64,000 nt of DNA from Harmonia axyridis. Its lineage: Eukaryota > Arthropoda > Insecta > Coleoptera > Coccinellidae. Position numbers and translations under genes: made by a program. Shown here in pieces: positions 1 through 12,379 of the stretch. The notes beneath the pieces were generated by a model. It saw only the letters and a list, made by a program, of their open reading frames with translations, was not told the DNA's origin and searched no databases. The stretch's first letter is position 1, and every line of letters begins with the position of its first letter. The DNA is taken from NCBI RefSeq assembly GCF_914767665.1, contig NC_059506.1:21739825-21803824 (forward strand), given 5' to 3'.

Positions 1-3000
1 TAGAATATTTCTTCTAGGAATTATAAAAAAAAATTCTCATTGCCGTTTATACCTCCAATTCAGAAACGGCATATCGTATATGTTATGTCAGTTAAGAAAG
101 TAAATAAATATAATAAAACCTTTTTTTGTATTATACTCATTCGATGTTTTGCAAATTTTACAAAATAGTAAATATTTGATTTTAATCTATAACTAGATAA
201 TTTAAGACGGTGGATGATGTAATTCTATTTTTTTTATCCACTTATGATTTTGAAATACTCGTAAATACGAGTATGTTAGAAATATTTTTTATCATATTTT
301 TTGAGACAAGTCATATGTAACTCTTGGTAACGATGAACCATTGAATTAAAAATTGGACTGTTTTGCCTTAGTTTCATAGACATTTTTTGAATCCATATTC
401 AGTTCTCCTAGGAATTATATTGAAAAAATGATGGGTACCGAACAATAAGATTCAAAAATGAAATTTTTTCCAAAATGAACTGTTTGACATTCACCTATCT
501 ATCAACGAATTTTACCATTGTATTATTTAAGTTTGATGTGCTTCAAAGATTATTCTGGCTCAACTTAAAAATGTTTAGTTTCAAATTCAATGCATTTTTT
601 ACTCCTTCGTATTAAGGAATATAGCAAGGTTAACTGCCTTCAAAGATATATTTTCTACGGCAAAGTTTCCACAAAGGTACTTGACGGAATTATTGTTAAT
701 CTAAAAAAGAAAAATAGTTTTCTTCGTCACCAATTATAACACTATTCTGAAAGAGACAATCAGTTAACACAAGTAATTGTATATTATTCATTTACTTTTT
801 TCTTAAAATTAGTTGGATCATTGTTTAATAAAGTTTGTGTACCAAAGGTTGAAATCACCCTATTTACAAATTCACAAATTCACAAATTGACCATAACGAT
901 GGGTAGAAATGAATTCAATTGATTTTTTATGTTGAAAACTGTCAGTTCAATTTATCAGGAAAACTACATCAGATATCGAAAGCTTTTAGTGCTGATAGTA
1001 AACAGTGATACAGTACTACGACGGATTCATTAATATCCTTTAAATACTCTTTAAACCTATCAATTTGAAATTTATCATGAAAAATTTTATTTATCAATAA
1101 TAGCAATACTGGTATAATTGAAACATTATCGAGTAAAAATTTGTATTTTGAACGGTAGGATATACACTGTAAATAAATTCTTCTGCCAATAGCAAAAAAG
1201 AGATAATCAGCAAAAGATAAATTTGCATTTTTCGATAATGTATGTTTGAATATAAATGAATTATGATGTTTTTTGTATCAAGGTAAATATTGTTACCACA
1301 GCTAGTAGTTCGATTTATAGTTAGGTATAAAAATAAAAAATTCTTAATTATACTCAGGGGCGTAGCTACCATATCAATGATACCCACACTTCCGAATTAG
1401 TCCACTTTGGTTCATTATTTCTATACATAAACCTTTAGTTTCTATAGCATAATTTATTTGAAGAATTTTTTCGTTGTGGATGACGAGGTAATTCTTCAAT
1501 TCTTCTTCTATAATCAATGTATGGAATTATAGGACATATATCATAAGTATAATACTCACATGTCAAATAAGTCGTATATTAAAAATAATAGTTATGTACA
1601 ATTAGAGAACTGAAAAATTACTCAATGTAAATGTATTCTGGTGGGCAACACATTTTGGTGACTCCCGAAGAAATAAAAATATAATTTATGGGTCAGACAG
1701 TAGGCGATTTTGCTCCTGAAAAACCGTAAAAGGTTTGCCAAAATAACCCCAATTTTGGCAATAAAACTGTTAGCAAAGATGTGCGAAAGGACCACATAGC
1801 TGCCGATTGCATATTGTCGCCAGGCACCATAAAGTGATCTTAACCCAATTTTCGAGCAGTTGGAAGCTACTTCTGGGAACCGGTAGCTGCAAGTCAAGGC
1901 AATTAAATCGTAAAATGTTATAAAATAACTTTTGTGGATCTCATACCGCCCAAACCGACAAAGCAAAAAAGATGTCGACAGTATCACTGTTGATTCTTCG
2001 GTCTGACTGCTACCATTGAATGTAAGACCAGATTTATGGCACTGCACGCTTACTTGACAGTTTTAGGCAAATTTCTATTTCATTGGGTCAACCATAAACC
2101 CAATTTTGGGGCAGTTTGGAAGGTTTGTGTTGTAAACTTGGTCGAAAAGTAGGTTAACGTTCTCATTTTTGAGAACTGTGTAAAATTGGTTGATGTCGGA
2201 TGTGGGTTAATGTACCACGTTCTGACGTTTTGTAGTAGACATAATTGATTTTTCATGGGTTCACTTTTAGTCGTGCTGCCTGGCGTAGGGTATTATTGGA
2301 ACGAAAACAAATTTAATGGTGAGACAGTGTTTTGATGAATTGTTCGCTTGGTCGTCTGAAGTCTTTTGTGGAGCATGTTCATCTTCATTATACCAAAAAA
2401 GGGGATTCCTTTCATCTATGCTAGAATAATACCCATTGTCAATTGGTCAAGTCGTAGTAAGACACACATTCCGAACCTCACAGTGTGACCATCTTCAAGA
2501 CGAATCTGCTAATGAATTTTTTCCCGATTCAATGGATTCACATGAAGTTTGAACTGATTACAAAATATCTCATCTCATTTGAAATATTCAAAAAATATAA
2601 AATAGTAAATAACCAATCAACATAAATGATTATTATTAAACAACTTTTCAGAATACGGGCTATAGTAACCAAGAAATGCTCAAAGCTCTGAGAATCAGAC
2701 AGACCATTTCTTCGTAATGTAATTGAAGTATACTTATTCCAGAACATTGACAGTTGATATTTTCTGAGATTATTATTGCAGATAACAAAAACTTCGACGA
2801 AAGCAGATGCTTTGAGCGCTCGCTCATTCATGCACGTGTTCATGCACCTATCATAACCCTTCCAGATCACCGAAATGTGTCTATACATGAATTAAGTGTA
2901 ATTTTTTATTTCATTGTTGCCGATTGATTTGTCTAGATGAGAAACTCCGATTAGACATGAATTTTCGAGTAATTAATATTCATATTCAAACTAAATTTCA

Positions 3001-5385
3001 ACCTAACAAACTCAATCTGGTGTCACGGAAATATTGGGTATTTTTATATTGCTTGAATTCTATTTGATTCTGGTAACGAGATCAACCATCAAAATAAAAT
3101 TTTTCAAAAAGCTTCGAATTATTATCATCCACGGAAGATTTCAACTCAGTTGTTTATGTTATCTCTGAAATATTAGGTGTTTTTGTATAATTATTCTGCT
3201 TGAGCTTCCTATAATTTGAATCAATTAACACTTAAGTTTGTACTGAGCTTGAACTTGTTGATTTTTTTCATCATCAAGTAAAATATCAACTTGATCGTCT
3301 TCTATCGTCTTTGAAACGTTGAGTATTTTTTGATATATCCTTCTAGGATGTTTTTCTGATTCTGTAAACGCAAACAATATGAAATTCAACATAAATATTT
3401 TACTGCAACATTTCATCTTGTTCTGGTAGATAGTTTTGAAATTATCAGGAAAACAAAATTTCGAATATCTATATCTACGAAACCCTTAGTTAGATTTTCC
3501 CATTAACGAACTCAGTTGCGTCCTTCAAGATTCAGTTGAACGAGAATTTGAAGTCGATTTCATCAAATCTATTTCATAAAAATATTCTATGATCTATAAT
3601 TCATAAGAAGAATAGTTGATGATAGAAAGAAGCAAATTTATATTCACCCATTTCGAAAATATGGAAAAAAATATTACTTTACGTACTCCTCAGTAGGTAC
3701 CTATATATAAATCAAAAAATCTCATATAACTCAGAAAATGAAGAATTTGAAGCAGCATTGTTTCAGAATACTATGATCATTTTTTCCATCAGAATCCAAT
3801 GCAATCTTCGAACGATAGGGTTCCAATTTGAAAACAGAAGTTATTGTAACATTTTTTTCATAATTTTCGACACAACTTTGAAAAACCTTGATTACCTTGA
3901 TTTTTCAATGTCTGCATGACATTTCCACATGGTGCTACTTCGAAAACGGGAAAAGGGGTCACGTTTAGGATATTGGAAATAATCTAATGAACTAAAAATA
4001 CTCACTACACATATTTTCCAATTTAGTTTAGTTAGCTGTGATGAATGAATTGATTTCAAGTTTTGTTACTTATTTCCCTAATATGTAAAGAAAATTAATG
4101 AAGATTCGATAAACTGGTATAAACATCATAAAAAAGTAGGACTTCAAGAAACAACCTGTATCTTGAAAACAAAACTTTACGAACCATGTTTAAAGGTCTT
4201 CTTTTCCCTAAAACAATCCAAGGAATCTCTCATTTTCCTTTGTACCTGCCATTTAGCAATATAGTTTTTGCTAGAATTTTTTTAAGACATTTCTGCACAA
4301 TTAGCCAGTAAAGATGAAGGTATTGTAAATTATTTCCTAATTTTTCAATAAAAAAAGGGACAACAAATTCTAATTTCAGCCACATTGCTAAAAAGTTTTA
4401 GTTCAGTTTTATCATTTGAAATAAATTCCATATTTCAATTTTGTTTATTTCTTTCTTGAAATTCAGAATAATTTTTTATGTAAAAAAAATTGATTTGACT
4501 TGATTTCTGTATCTTTAGGTTTGGCTTGAAATCAAACTTCTTCAAGCAGTTCGAATTTTGAATATCATATTGCGCAACGTGTCTGAACCTGTACTCTGTC
4601 ATTCCATAAATCAGTTATAGTTCATATTTCATGTGTTGGGGGTTGTGCCTGAACTCGAAATGTCTGAACCTGAACTTTTTTGAAGATTCCTCCCCTCCTG
4701 CAAAAACTATGAGGAAAAATCTGTAGACGAGGCAAATCAACAAGTAAAATAAATACAGATTTTTTTGATGTTGCGGCAGCCGATTCCAAAACAATGAAAA
4801 TTGCAAAGTGAAAATTATGTAAATATAAAAAAAAAACGGTATAAAATCCCAATAGTGGAACTTGTTATTTAACAACATTTAATGAAGAGCCACGAAAAAT
4901 TGTATGAGGAAGAATTTCCGCAGGAAGCAACACTTTCTGGATCAAGTAGTATTCGTGGTAGTTGCAACATAAAACGTTGGATCCAAAATTGTAAAAATAG
5001 TTTTTGGACGGCAGTTCCTTCATTCTTAAAGTTAAAAATATGTGGTTTCTTTTATTGTACTTGTAATTTTTATTAGCAGGGGGCTGAAGTGCCAGATTTC
5101 GTGTTCACAGCATTCACTTCATTGTAAGAAGTTCTGAACTTTACTTTTCACGAAAAATTTTGTGGTGACAAGTTAGAGTAAATTGAAAAAAATTTGAGAT
5201 AATGTATTTTCTTGTTGTTTTTAAAATTTATGTAGATATTTTTGCACCTACTAATTACATTTAACATGAATATTTTACCCATTCAAGGCTTATTTACTAA
5301 ATAAATTATTTTTCAAACTAGTTTGACAAACAGTTTGAATTTTCAAACCTGTAACCATTTCCCAGTTTTATTTGACTCGAATTAT
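1..5385. other. AT-rich intergenic DNA, no supported gene
   Basis: Several open frames exist here but none shows a recognisable family, a compositional shift or plausible splice partners. The longest is 141 codons on the minus strand (1622-2047), listed separately. The rest is homopolymer-rich AT DNA without obvious terminal repeats. A regulatory role or intron of a gene outside the window cannot be excluded. Confidence 0.6.
1622..2550 (-). other. Unrecognised coding-like stretch, possibly degenerate
   Basis: A minus-strand open frame of 141 codons (1622-2047) lies in a stretch that is less AT-rich than its flanks and contains few homopolymer runs. Minus-strand frames upstream of it (to about 2550) read as longer stop-poor segments broken by stops and frame changes. 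That is what an old transposon ORF or pseudogene would look like. I recognise no motif, signal peptide or membrane pattern, and I do not assign a function. It could be chance. Confidence 0.15.
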
Positions 5386-5470
5386 TTTTCAGATTAACTT
5401 GAGTTTGATTTAAGTTCAAGTCAAACTCAAGTCAATCTCAAACATTCAAGTCAAACTTGTGCAACTCTAG
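5386..5470. repeat. CAAG/CTTG-rich cluster, possible hAT subterminal repeats
   Basis: About 85 bases hold repeated TTGAGTTTGA / TCAAACTCAAG words in both orientations, ending at TGCAACTCTAG. Clusters of short direct and inverted words like this are typical of the transposase-binding subterminal region of hAT elements. They resemble, but are not the same as, the CAAG-rich ends seen elsewhere in this window. No matching opposite end or target duplication was found. Confidence 0.3.
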
Positions 5471-5739
5471 TTTAGCTTGTGAATTGTATTGTTTGCATCT
5501 TGTCCCAGGCAGAATGGATAAAAGCTTCTTAGGCAATTCCACCCCAAACTTCATTTCCAATTTTTTTCACAATATGGGCGCATTTTTGAACCATTGCTCT
5601 TTTATATTATTGCATCGTTTTGTCCTTGTTTGTCAACATCTAGGAACAGCCTCCCAAAATAAACCCAATACCAATTCAATAAGTCTCATATCTCCAACCA
5701 CCTTAAAAATGCATCCTTCTCAATAGATACCTATCCGAA

Positions 5740-6120
5740 CACCTACCCTTATCCGTAAGGAGCAACAACCCCTGCCCCAGCAACCTCGCGAAGGGTTAAA
5801 CTCATCAGTTCATTCAAATTTCCTATCGCACACACACTGGCAAGGCCGGCAGCCCAGCCTCCCCTTGTCTACAATATTTTCCTCTTCCAGAGGGAGGTCG
5901 GGGGGTGGAAACAGCTCTGGCCGGCGTGGTTGCTCAGTGGGAACGTTGCGGCCTGCCCTGGGGCGACGTCCACGCGTCCCAAAATCCCTGTTCACTCTCA
6001 CGGGGTGACTCATACCCCGCACAATGCGTCCGGCGTACATTCTCCACCCTTGGGGTAGTTGCGATTCTTTCGGGAGGGCTTACGCTCGGATTTGCTGATG
6101 TAACATGATGACCGGATTAT
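5740..6120. other. GC-rich unique patch, candidate regulatory or exonic DNA
   Basis: This stretch is clearly GC-rich (well over half by eye) inside AT-rich DNA, with many CpGs, and I find no second copy in the window. Overlapping open frames run on both strands (5810-6040 minus, 5905-6108 plus), as expected in GC-rich DNA with few stop codons, and neither resembles a known protein. Candidates are a CpG-rich regulatory element, a non-coding exon or a foreign insertion. Confidence 0.35.
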
Positions 6121-6585
6121 TTTCCTGGTTGGAATAGGGGTAGTTGGAGGTCTGCCATACTTTCCGAATCGGCCTCGTATGTTAGGGGTTAACGAGAATC
6201 GAATTATTCGATTTTTTGGTGACGTTGAAGGGGATTACCTTATGTGGAGACAAATGGTAGGGTTGTCTTTTGGAAATGGTGCATTTTTAAGGTAGATGGA
6301 GTGAGAGAACAAAAATTCGAACGTCCATATCTACAAAATCTTAGTTATATTTTCTCATTTGTGGCATTTGAGATGTGAATCTACCCTGAAAATTTCATGC
6401 AAATTTCGTGAAGATCCTATCAAAGGGAGATGAAAAAAAAATTGTAAAAGTTCGATACGATATAAATTTTATGAACTCATTTTGAAACGAGTGGACAAAT
6501 ATTCACTCTACGCTCTGACTGCAATTGCAATATAAATCATTGAAATCTAATATAATATTATTGAATTTAAGAGAATAATTATTTT

Positions 6586-7165
6586 CTCTATTTCAGTATC
6601 CTAATGAGTTCATTACAGTACTGAAAACAGTGCTCTAATGAACTCATTATAGCATTGTTTTGTGTTATTTTTCTCGTTTTGTGGTTGTATACACTGACTT
6701 CCGATCCTATCAAATTTCAACACACGTCAATTGTCAATATAATATAATTTGGATATAGTGAAATGATTTGCAATATTATTCGCAATTTCTCTTAATTCTG
6801 GAGGTGTTAAACCGATTTCGTTAGGCATAATTCACGAATTTAATGCGTATATGTAAATTATTTTAAAATTCGAAACGTACGATTCAAATTCGAATTCCGT
6901 AATCTATCCATTTTCGTAACAGTCGCACCAACCGCCAAGATACAATACAAAAGTTATTAGGATATATAATCTAAATTTTTCATTGAATTTCGACAATATT
7001 TCACAAAATTTGACTGAAATAGAGAAAATATCGTCTAATACTTGTTGCTGAAGGCAATTCCAACACCCATGCTTTCGAAAAATCTCTCCTTCTTCGCTCG
7101 TTTTCGACTTTTGCATTCGTGTTGGAATTCTGCAACTTGTTTCAGAATATACTATTGAATACTAT
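6586..7165 (+). repeat. Interspersed repeat family B, copy 1
   Basis: This copy aligns by eye over some 550 bases with 32487-33030, over a shorter part with 29755-29975, and in reverse with 54195-54590. It opens with a large hairpin (6603-6648: 21-base arms, AAAA loop, 19 of 21 positions paired). It ends near an ATTCCAACAC...GTGTTGGAAT hairpin and the word CTGCAACTTGTTT. A 70-codon minus-strand frame inside it is not conserved between copies, so I treat it as non-coding. The class is unknown; hairpins at both ends could suit a Helitron-like or other non-autonomous element. Confidence 0.6.
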
Positions 7166-7173
7166 CATTATAC

Positions 7174-8213
7174 AGGGTGGTTAGATAGAACAATAATTTT
7201 GGCAAAGGATAGAACAACTCTTCATGAAAAAAATTCTTGTTAACATATATTCAAACAAGCTTCGTTTTAGAGATACAGGGTGTTAAATTAAAAAAAATCA
7301 GTGTTTTACTTATAACTCTTGTATGATTTTATTCACTGTTTTAATTTTTAGGAATTGAAGTCTTGATAATGTAATGTTTTCAATTAGGTAAATGTTTCAT
7401 GCGAAACTTACCCAGTGGCGTAGATATAGGGCTATGATAATCTTTTCCTTATTGTAAATCTACACTACTGACTTTTTTTCGAAAAAAATTCTATCATTTT
7501 TGGAATCAACAGAGCTTCATCAGAAAAAATGAATTATTTTCATATCCCAGATTTTACCTACAAAGCAAATACTATTCAAAAAACTCTACAAAATTTATTT
7601 TTCAAATTTCCCCATTATTAACAAATGAAACACGAAGGTGTTATTTATTATAACGCTTTCAGATGGCATTTGATTGAACATTTCTGAGAGACACTCCTAC
7701 AATAAAAAATGTTTGTGATTATTTTAGGTGTCATAATACACAACGCCAATTCTGTATTTTCATTTATCACCAATGGAAAAATTTGAAAAATTATTTTCTT
7801 AGATTTTTGTGAATAGTAATTGCTTTGTTCTCGATTATCTCGAAAATGATAAATTCTGTAGAAAAAATTCAAAAACCTTTTTTTTTTAAGGAGCACTGTT
7901 GATTTCATAAATGAAACTATTTTTTCGAAAAAATTACAGTGGTGTAGATTTTCAATAGGTAAGTAAAGGATCTTCGCATACCTATTTCTACGCCACTGAA
8001 TATTTTGACAGGAGACACTTACCTCATTCGAAACATTTAATTGTCAAGACAATACCTGAAAATTAAAACAATGAATTTAATAATACTAGAGGTATAAGTA
8101 AAAAACTGTTTTTCTTTCAAACTTTCACACCCTGTATCTCGAATATGATTTTTTTATCAAAAAAGTCGTTCTATCCGACGCCTAAGTTATTGCACTAAAA
8201 TCTGGACCACCAT
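7174..8213. mobile_element. Terminal-inverted-repeat element of ACAGGGTG type with nested element
   Basis: The left end CAGGGTGGTTAGATAGAAC and the right end (reading inward on the minus strand CATGGTGGTCCAGATTTTAG) are imperfect inverted repeats next to TA dinucleotides, as in Tc1/mariner-type MITEs. Second inverted pairs (AGATACAGGGTGTTAAA near 7270, ACACCCTGTATCTCG near 8105) extend the arms. No transposase ORF is visible inside. An 86-codon minus-strand frame at 7648-7908 lies in the low-complexity centre and is not recognised. Confidence 0.5.
7411..7999. mobile_element. Nested fold-back element with CAGTGGCGTAG ends
   Basis: This lies inside the 7174-8213 element. Each end is a short palindromic module of about 60 bases: CAGTGGCGTAGA...CTACACTACTG at 7412-7470, and CAGTGGTGTAGA...CTACGCCACTG at 7939-7998. 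The modules flank inverted runs of TTTTTTTCGAAAAAA. The whole forms a fold-back structure typical of a non-autonomous DNA transposon. A related CAGTGGCGTG pair occurs at 57709-57792. Confidence 0.5.
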
Positions 8214-10660
8214 GTATTTCCTCGTAGAAATCAATGCTTTTCCTTAAAATATTGTACAATTTTTCACAAAGTATTTAGAAAAGAGGATCACATTCATTCA
8301 ATTCAAAACCTGCATTTCACATGCTTATGGGTACTTCAAAAATGTGAACTAAATTCGAACATTTCTATTTTTGCCGATATTTTGAATGCAACATTTAACA
8401 CAGAAAGTCGTTCGCAATTGAATACTTAATCATATCATAAAAGAAAAAATAAAAAATATTTTTTCATTTAAAATTTTCTTTTCTTCCATAACCAGAAATA
8501 CTCAGATTGTAAAGATATTTCAGATACGTAGACGATATCGAATAATATTATGATCTCAATTTTCCAATTTGAATAGCACCAGTTTTCCAGTGACATCTAA
8601 TAGGCACTCGAACATGGAACACCCTGTATATTAATAAAATAATATATCTTTCTACCAGAAAAATAATCGAGTTGTTCTGACCTACTAACCCCTCTAAATC
8701 ATCGAGTATCTTTCAGAGGACTGACAGTTTTATTACAAATTTTTTCTGTCATTTGAAGAAAGGGTAGAAGAAAGGCCTAGATGTGTAGAGAGACGAAAAT
8801 TTCAAGGCAAAAAGACGGTTTTCTCATGTACATTTTTCATCATATTCATTGATACTAATTCCTTTGCCAATCCCTTCAACTAAAGAAGGTTTTTCAACAA
8901 AATACGCTTCATTAGTCACCGCAAGAATGCCGAAGTCTGTGTCGGTACCTATACCTAGATAACTATACAGGGTACCGTAAGGGTTAATCCAATCACATTA
9001 CTCCAACAAGTAACCAAAATATTCTACTGTTGAGTTGGGGTAATCCCCTTAAAAGTTATTCGACTCCCGTGAAGTATGGTATTCTGTGAAAGGATTAAAT
9101 TGACAGTGGCCTTTTGCCGAAGGCAGACGAAGTGTATGAGTGAGTCAGCTCTCTCTCTCTTGGGGATCAGAAATTTGCCTGGCGTTGTGTCTCCAATTAT
9201 ATCGATCCAGGGATTTAGAGATTTTGCTGATGAATTGTACGAAAAAGTAAACAAACAAGTCGGCTTTCTGAAGAAGATTCTTCGGTGCAACCTCTATTGT
9301 GTATACTCAATAGATATTCGTTGATGCAGATCATAATCTTTTTCTTTCGGGGTTTCTACGTTTTTGTGTTTTTTTACGGTCTCGCGGTTTGTTGACTCGT
9401 TTGAATTAAAAGTCTTATCTTTTCGGCATGAATTTTTTGAGCAGAAAATTATTCCATATTATTCCTGAAAATCTGAAAAATATAAAAAATTATATATCAC
9501 AGAAGAAAGGCTAAACAATTGTTAATAGTAAAAGGAAGAGATTGTATAAAAATAATCAATCAGGAAGATTAAAAAACAAATAAAAAAAAATTAAAATTAA
9601 TACTTACAATTTAGAGACATTTTATGAACCCGAATATGGACACCAACCTACCGATTGGACCTTCACCCCCGAAATTATGTTCACCCTAGAATGGATCTTA
9701 GAAACCCACCCGATTGGACTTTTACCCGGAAGTGACTTGTACTAGAACGTGAAACAATATGGTCTGAATGGAAAGAATTCACTACTAATTTAAATATTAT
9801 AAATAATGTATAGTTCTTCAAATATTTCAGAACCACTTTTTATTTATAATTACGCACAGGTAAATATTTCGTGAAATAAATACCTCTGTAATTTTTTTAT
9901 CTTTATAGTAAATAAAAATTATATTATTATATTATGTATTATTATTATTATAGATAATAGATTCTGCTCTTTTCGCATCTGAAGAAAACTCAGATGGTTG
10001 AGATTAATATCTGCAACTCTATATACATTTCCAACTTAAGCATCATTTCATTTAATATTCCGAACCGCAATATTTCTCTCTATATTATCTATTAATATTT
10101 GATTATTTCGATCAGAACATTTTATAATTTTTTCTTCCACCATAACTTTATTGTTAGTGGTTGAAAATAACAACAAAATCATCGTATGTATATGTATATC
10201 ATTCTATGTGACATTTATTCGATGGAATGGAATGAAAACTGGTTAGCAACTCTTGTAAGTTTTTATTTATTTGATAAAAGTATCGACTGTATCGAAATAA
10301 GGCAAGAGACTTCTTTCCCTAGAATAGAATGAGAAACTATAAAAAAAATAATTTTTTGAAAATATTTCCTACGAAAACAATTATTGAAGGAAAATCATAA
10401 GGAGTTGCTATTTTCAACCCCTAATAATGAAGTTATGAGATTGAAAAAAATGTTGTGGGCAAGATCTACTTTGGGCTTCATATTATGCAGAATTTTATGG
10501 CTCAGTGTTTTTAGTACCCATAAAAAAATTTAAAAACCATCAATTCATCAACTTTTAAATTGAGAGGGGGGTCGCTTTAAAAAAAAGTTATATAAACTAC
10601 CCCTGTAAATTTTCATCGGGGAATCATGTCGTGAAGTCCTTCGCATTAGTTGCAGACACC
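8214..10660. other. Intergenic DNA, no supported gene
   Basis: Overlapping frames of 88 (9024-9290, minus) and 82 codons (9076-9324, plus) occupy one segment on opposite strands, and neither is recognised. An ACACCCTGTATATTA transposon end lies near 8623, and there is a short ATT-rich microsatellite near 9925-9955. The rest is AT-rich with nothing further visible. Confidence 0.5.
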
Positions 10661-10664
10661 GTTA

Positions 10665-11030
10665 CTAGGGATTCACGGCTTGACTTGATTTTCAAGCTAC
10701 TTGGCTTGAGCTTGACATGATTTCAAGCCAAGCTCAAGTAGTAGTTTTTCAATCTCAAGTAAAGTCAAGTATTTATTTATCAAGTTCTTGAATCATATCA
10801 AGCTACTTGATTTTAAGCAGTTATATTGTGCAGTGTCACATCTATAAAAAATAATGAAATGAGAAGGAATTTTGCAAAACCTTTCATTTATCTGACTTAT
10901 TGTATAGAGAAACCAAAAATATCAACTTTTTTTAAATAGAAACATAAATTACATCACTAAAATCCATAACAAAATAAAAATAATAAAAAATAAAATTTCT
11001 TAATATTGAGGAACCTCCAGGCTTCGTCAA
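10665..11030 (-). mobile_element. CAAG-rich hAT transposon, terminal part (minus orientation)
   Basis: The terminus TAGGGATTCACGGCTTGACTTG at 10665 is followed by many CAAG/CTTG words. Downstream, the sequence to about 11030 matches, in reverse complement, the part downstream of the hAT dimerisation-domain fragment at 47123-47329 (shared CTTAATATTGAG and AACCTCCAGGCTT words). It is therefore the 3' end of that hAT family, truncated upstream of the transposase. Confidence 0.6.
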
Positions 11031-12340
11031 AAAATTTTTATGACGACATCGTTTACTCATACCTATAATAAGAGAAGAAAAGGTTTGATAACGAATTCGA
11101 ACCAAAATACTCAAAATAATTTTTTTTATTACAAATTCGATTGTTCTTAATTTATAATGGGTGATCTTGAATTGGAGTTACGAAGGAAAATGAGAGATGC
11201 CTTGAATAATTTAAAAAATAAAATGGTCCATAAACATGCGCCCGCAAAAACTTTGTTTTCGAAATACAGCTTAACCAGTTTATCGAATCTTCATTAATAA
11301 TAATTAATTTATTTATCACAGCTAACCTGGATCTTTATAATAATTTGGATTTTCCTGATGATTACTAGAGAGCTGTTTGAATTTTTTTCTCGAAATCGAT
11401 TGCAGATACGAAAAAACTACGACAAAACAAAAAGTATAGTACTGAACCAGAGATTCTTTTAAATTTTTCTAAACTACCAGTGGTTCAAAAAATAATTCTG
11501 GAGGAAAGAAGCGGACACCCTTCCAGAAAAAGTCACCATGTATATTTGCATTGAAAATTAGGATATCACATGATGAAAACTTTAAATTGGAATATCTATG
11601 CCAATTCAAGTTCTATCTTTGGATAGAAAGGTGTTGTGAACGAATAACTCGAACTTTAACACCTGTATCTCAAAAACAAAGCGTTTGCGGACTCATGTTA
11701 TAGGACTTTTTTCTTGAAATGATCCGAGAAATCTGACTTTTTCATTTGAACCTCCAATTTAGGAACACCCTGTAGATATAGTAAATTTAAAACTGATGTC
11801 TTCACAAAAAAAATTACAATTTGAATGAAACACAATGAATTGTACAACACAGCCCAGACAATTTTTCGATGCGAATTACCCAGTTCAGTTCTTTGATAAC
11901 TGCAGTATTCCAATTATGTGACGAGAATGATACAAAAAACAGAAAACAACGGGTAAGTGCATACCGATGACGAACGGAAAAATCACAGATGGCAAATAAG
12001 AGGCGATGCCGAGAAATAGAAGAGATAAATGAAAATAATAAACCCCGGACAAAGACGAGCTCGTAATGCAATAAAAGTACTCATCTTGAAAGCGATAATA
12101 AAGAGGTCCGATTTTTTACAGACCTGTCAATATCAAAGGAAAGTAAAATGATGATTATTGGTTCATTTTATGGAGAAATTTTCGTTCTTTGTCTTTGCGG
12201 GATTTCCGAAATTTTAAATATTTAAAATCTTGGGGGGTAATTACCCCCAGTAACACCCATTTCTACGCCCTTGCGGTTGACCCGAATGTATTTAATTTAA
12301 GATTTAAGATCAATTTGTATATTATAACTCTTCTCATAAT
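11031..12340. other. Intergenic DNA, no supported gene
   Basis: AT-rich, with a transposon-end word GGAACACCCTGTAGATATAG near 11760. Two overlapping minus-strand frames (11698-11913 and 11814-12071) are unrecognised and lie in different phases. Nothing else stands out. Confidence 0.5.
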
Positions 12341-12379
12341 TTTAATATCAGTCATGTCATAACTTTCGGTATAAATTTT

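Noticed and set aside
9228..9250. CTGATGA followed by CGAAA, another possible hammerhead core
   Set aside because: No stem II can form between the two boxes and no stem I or III partner is visible.
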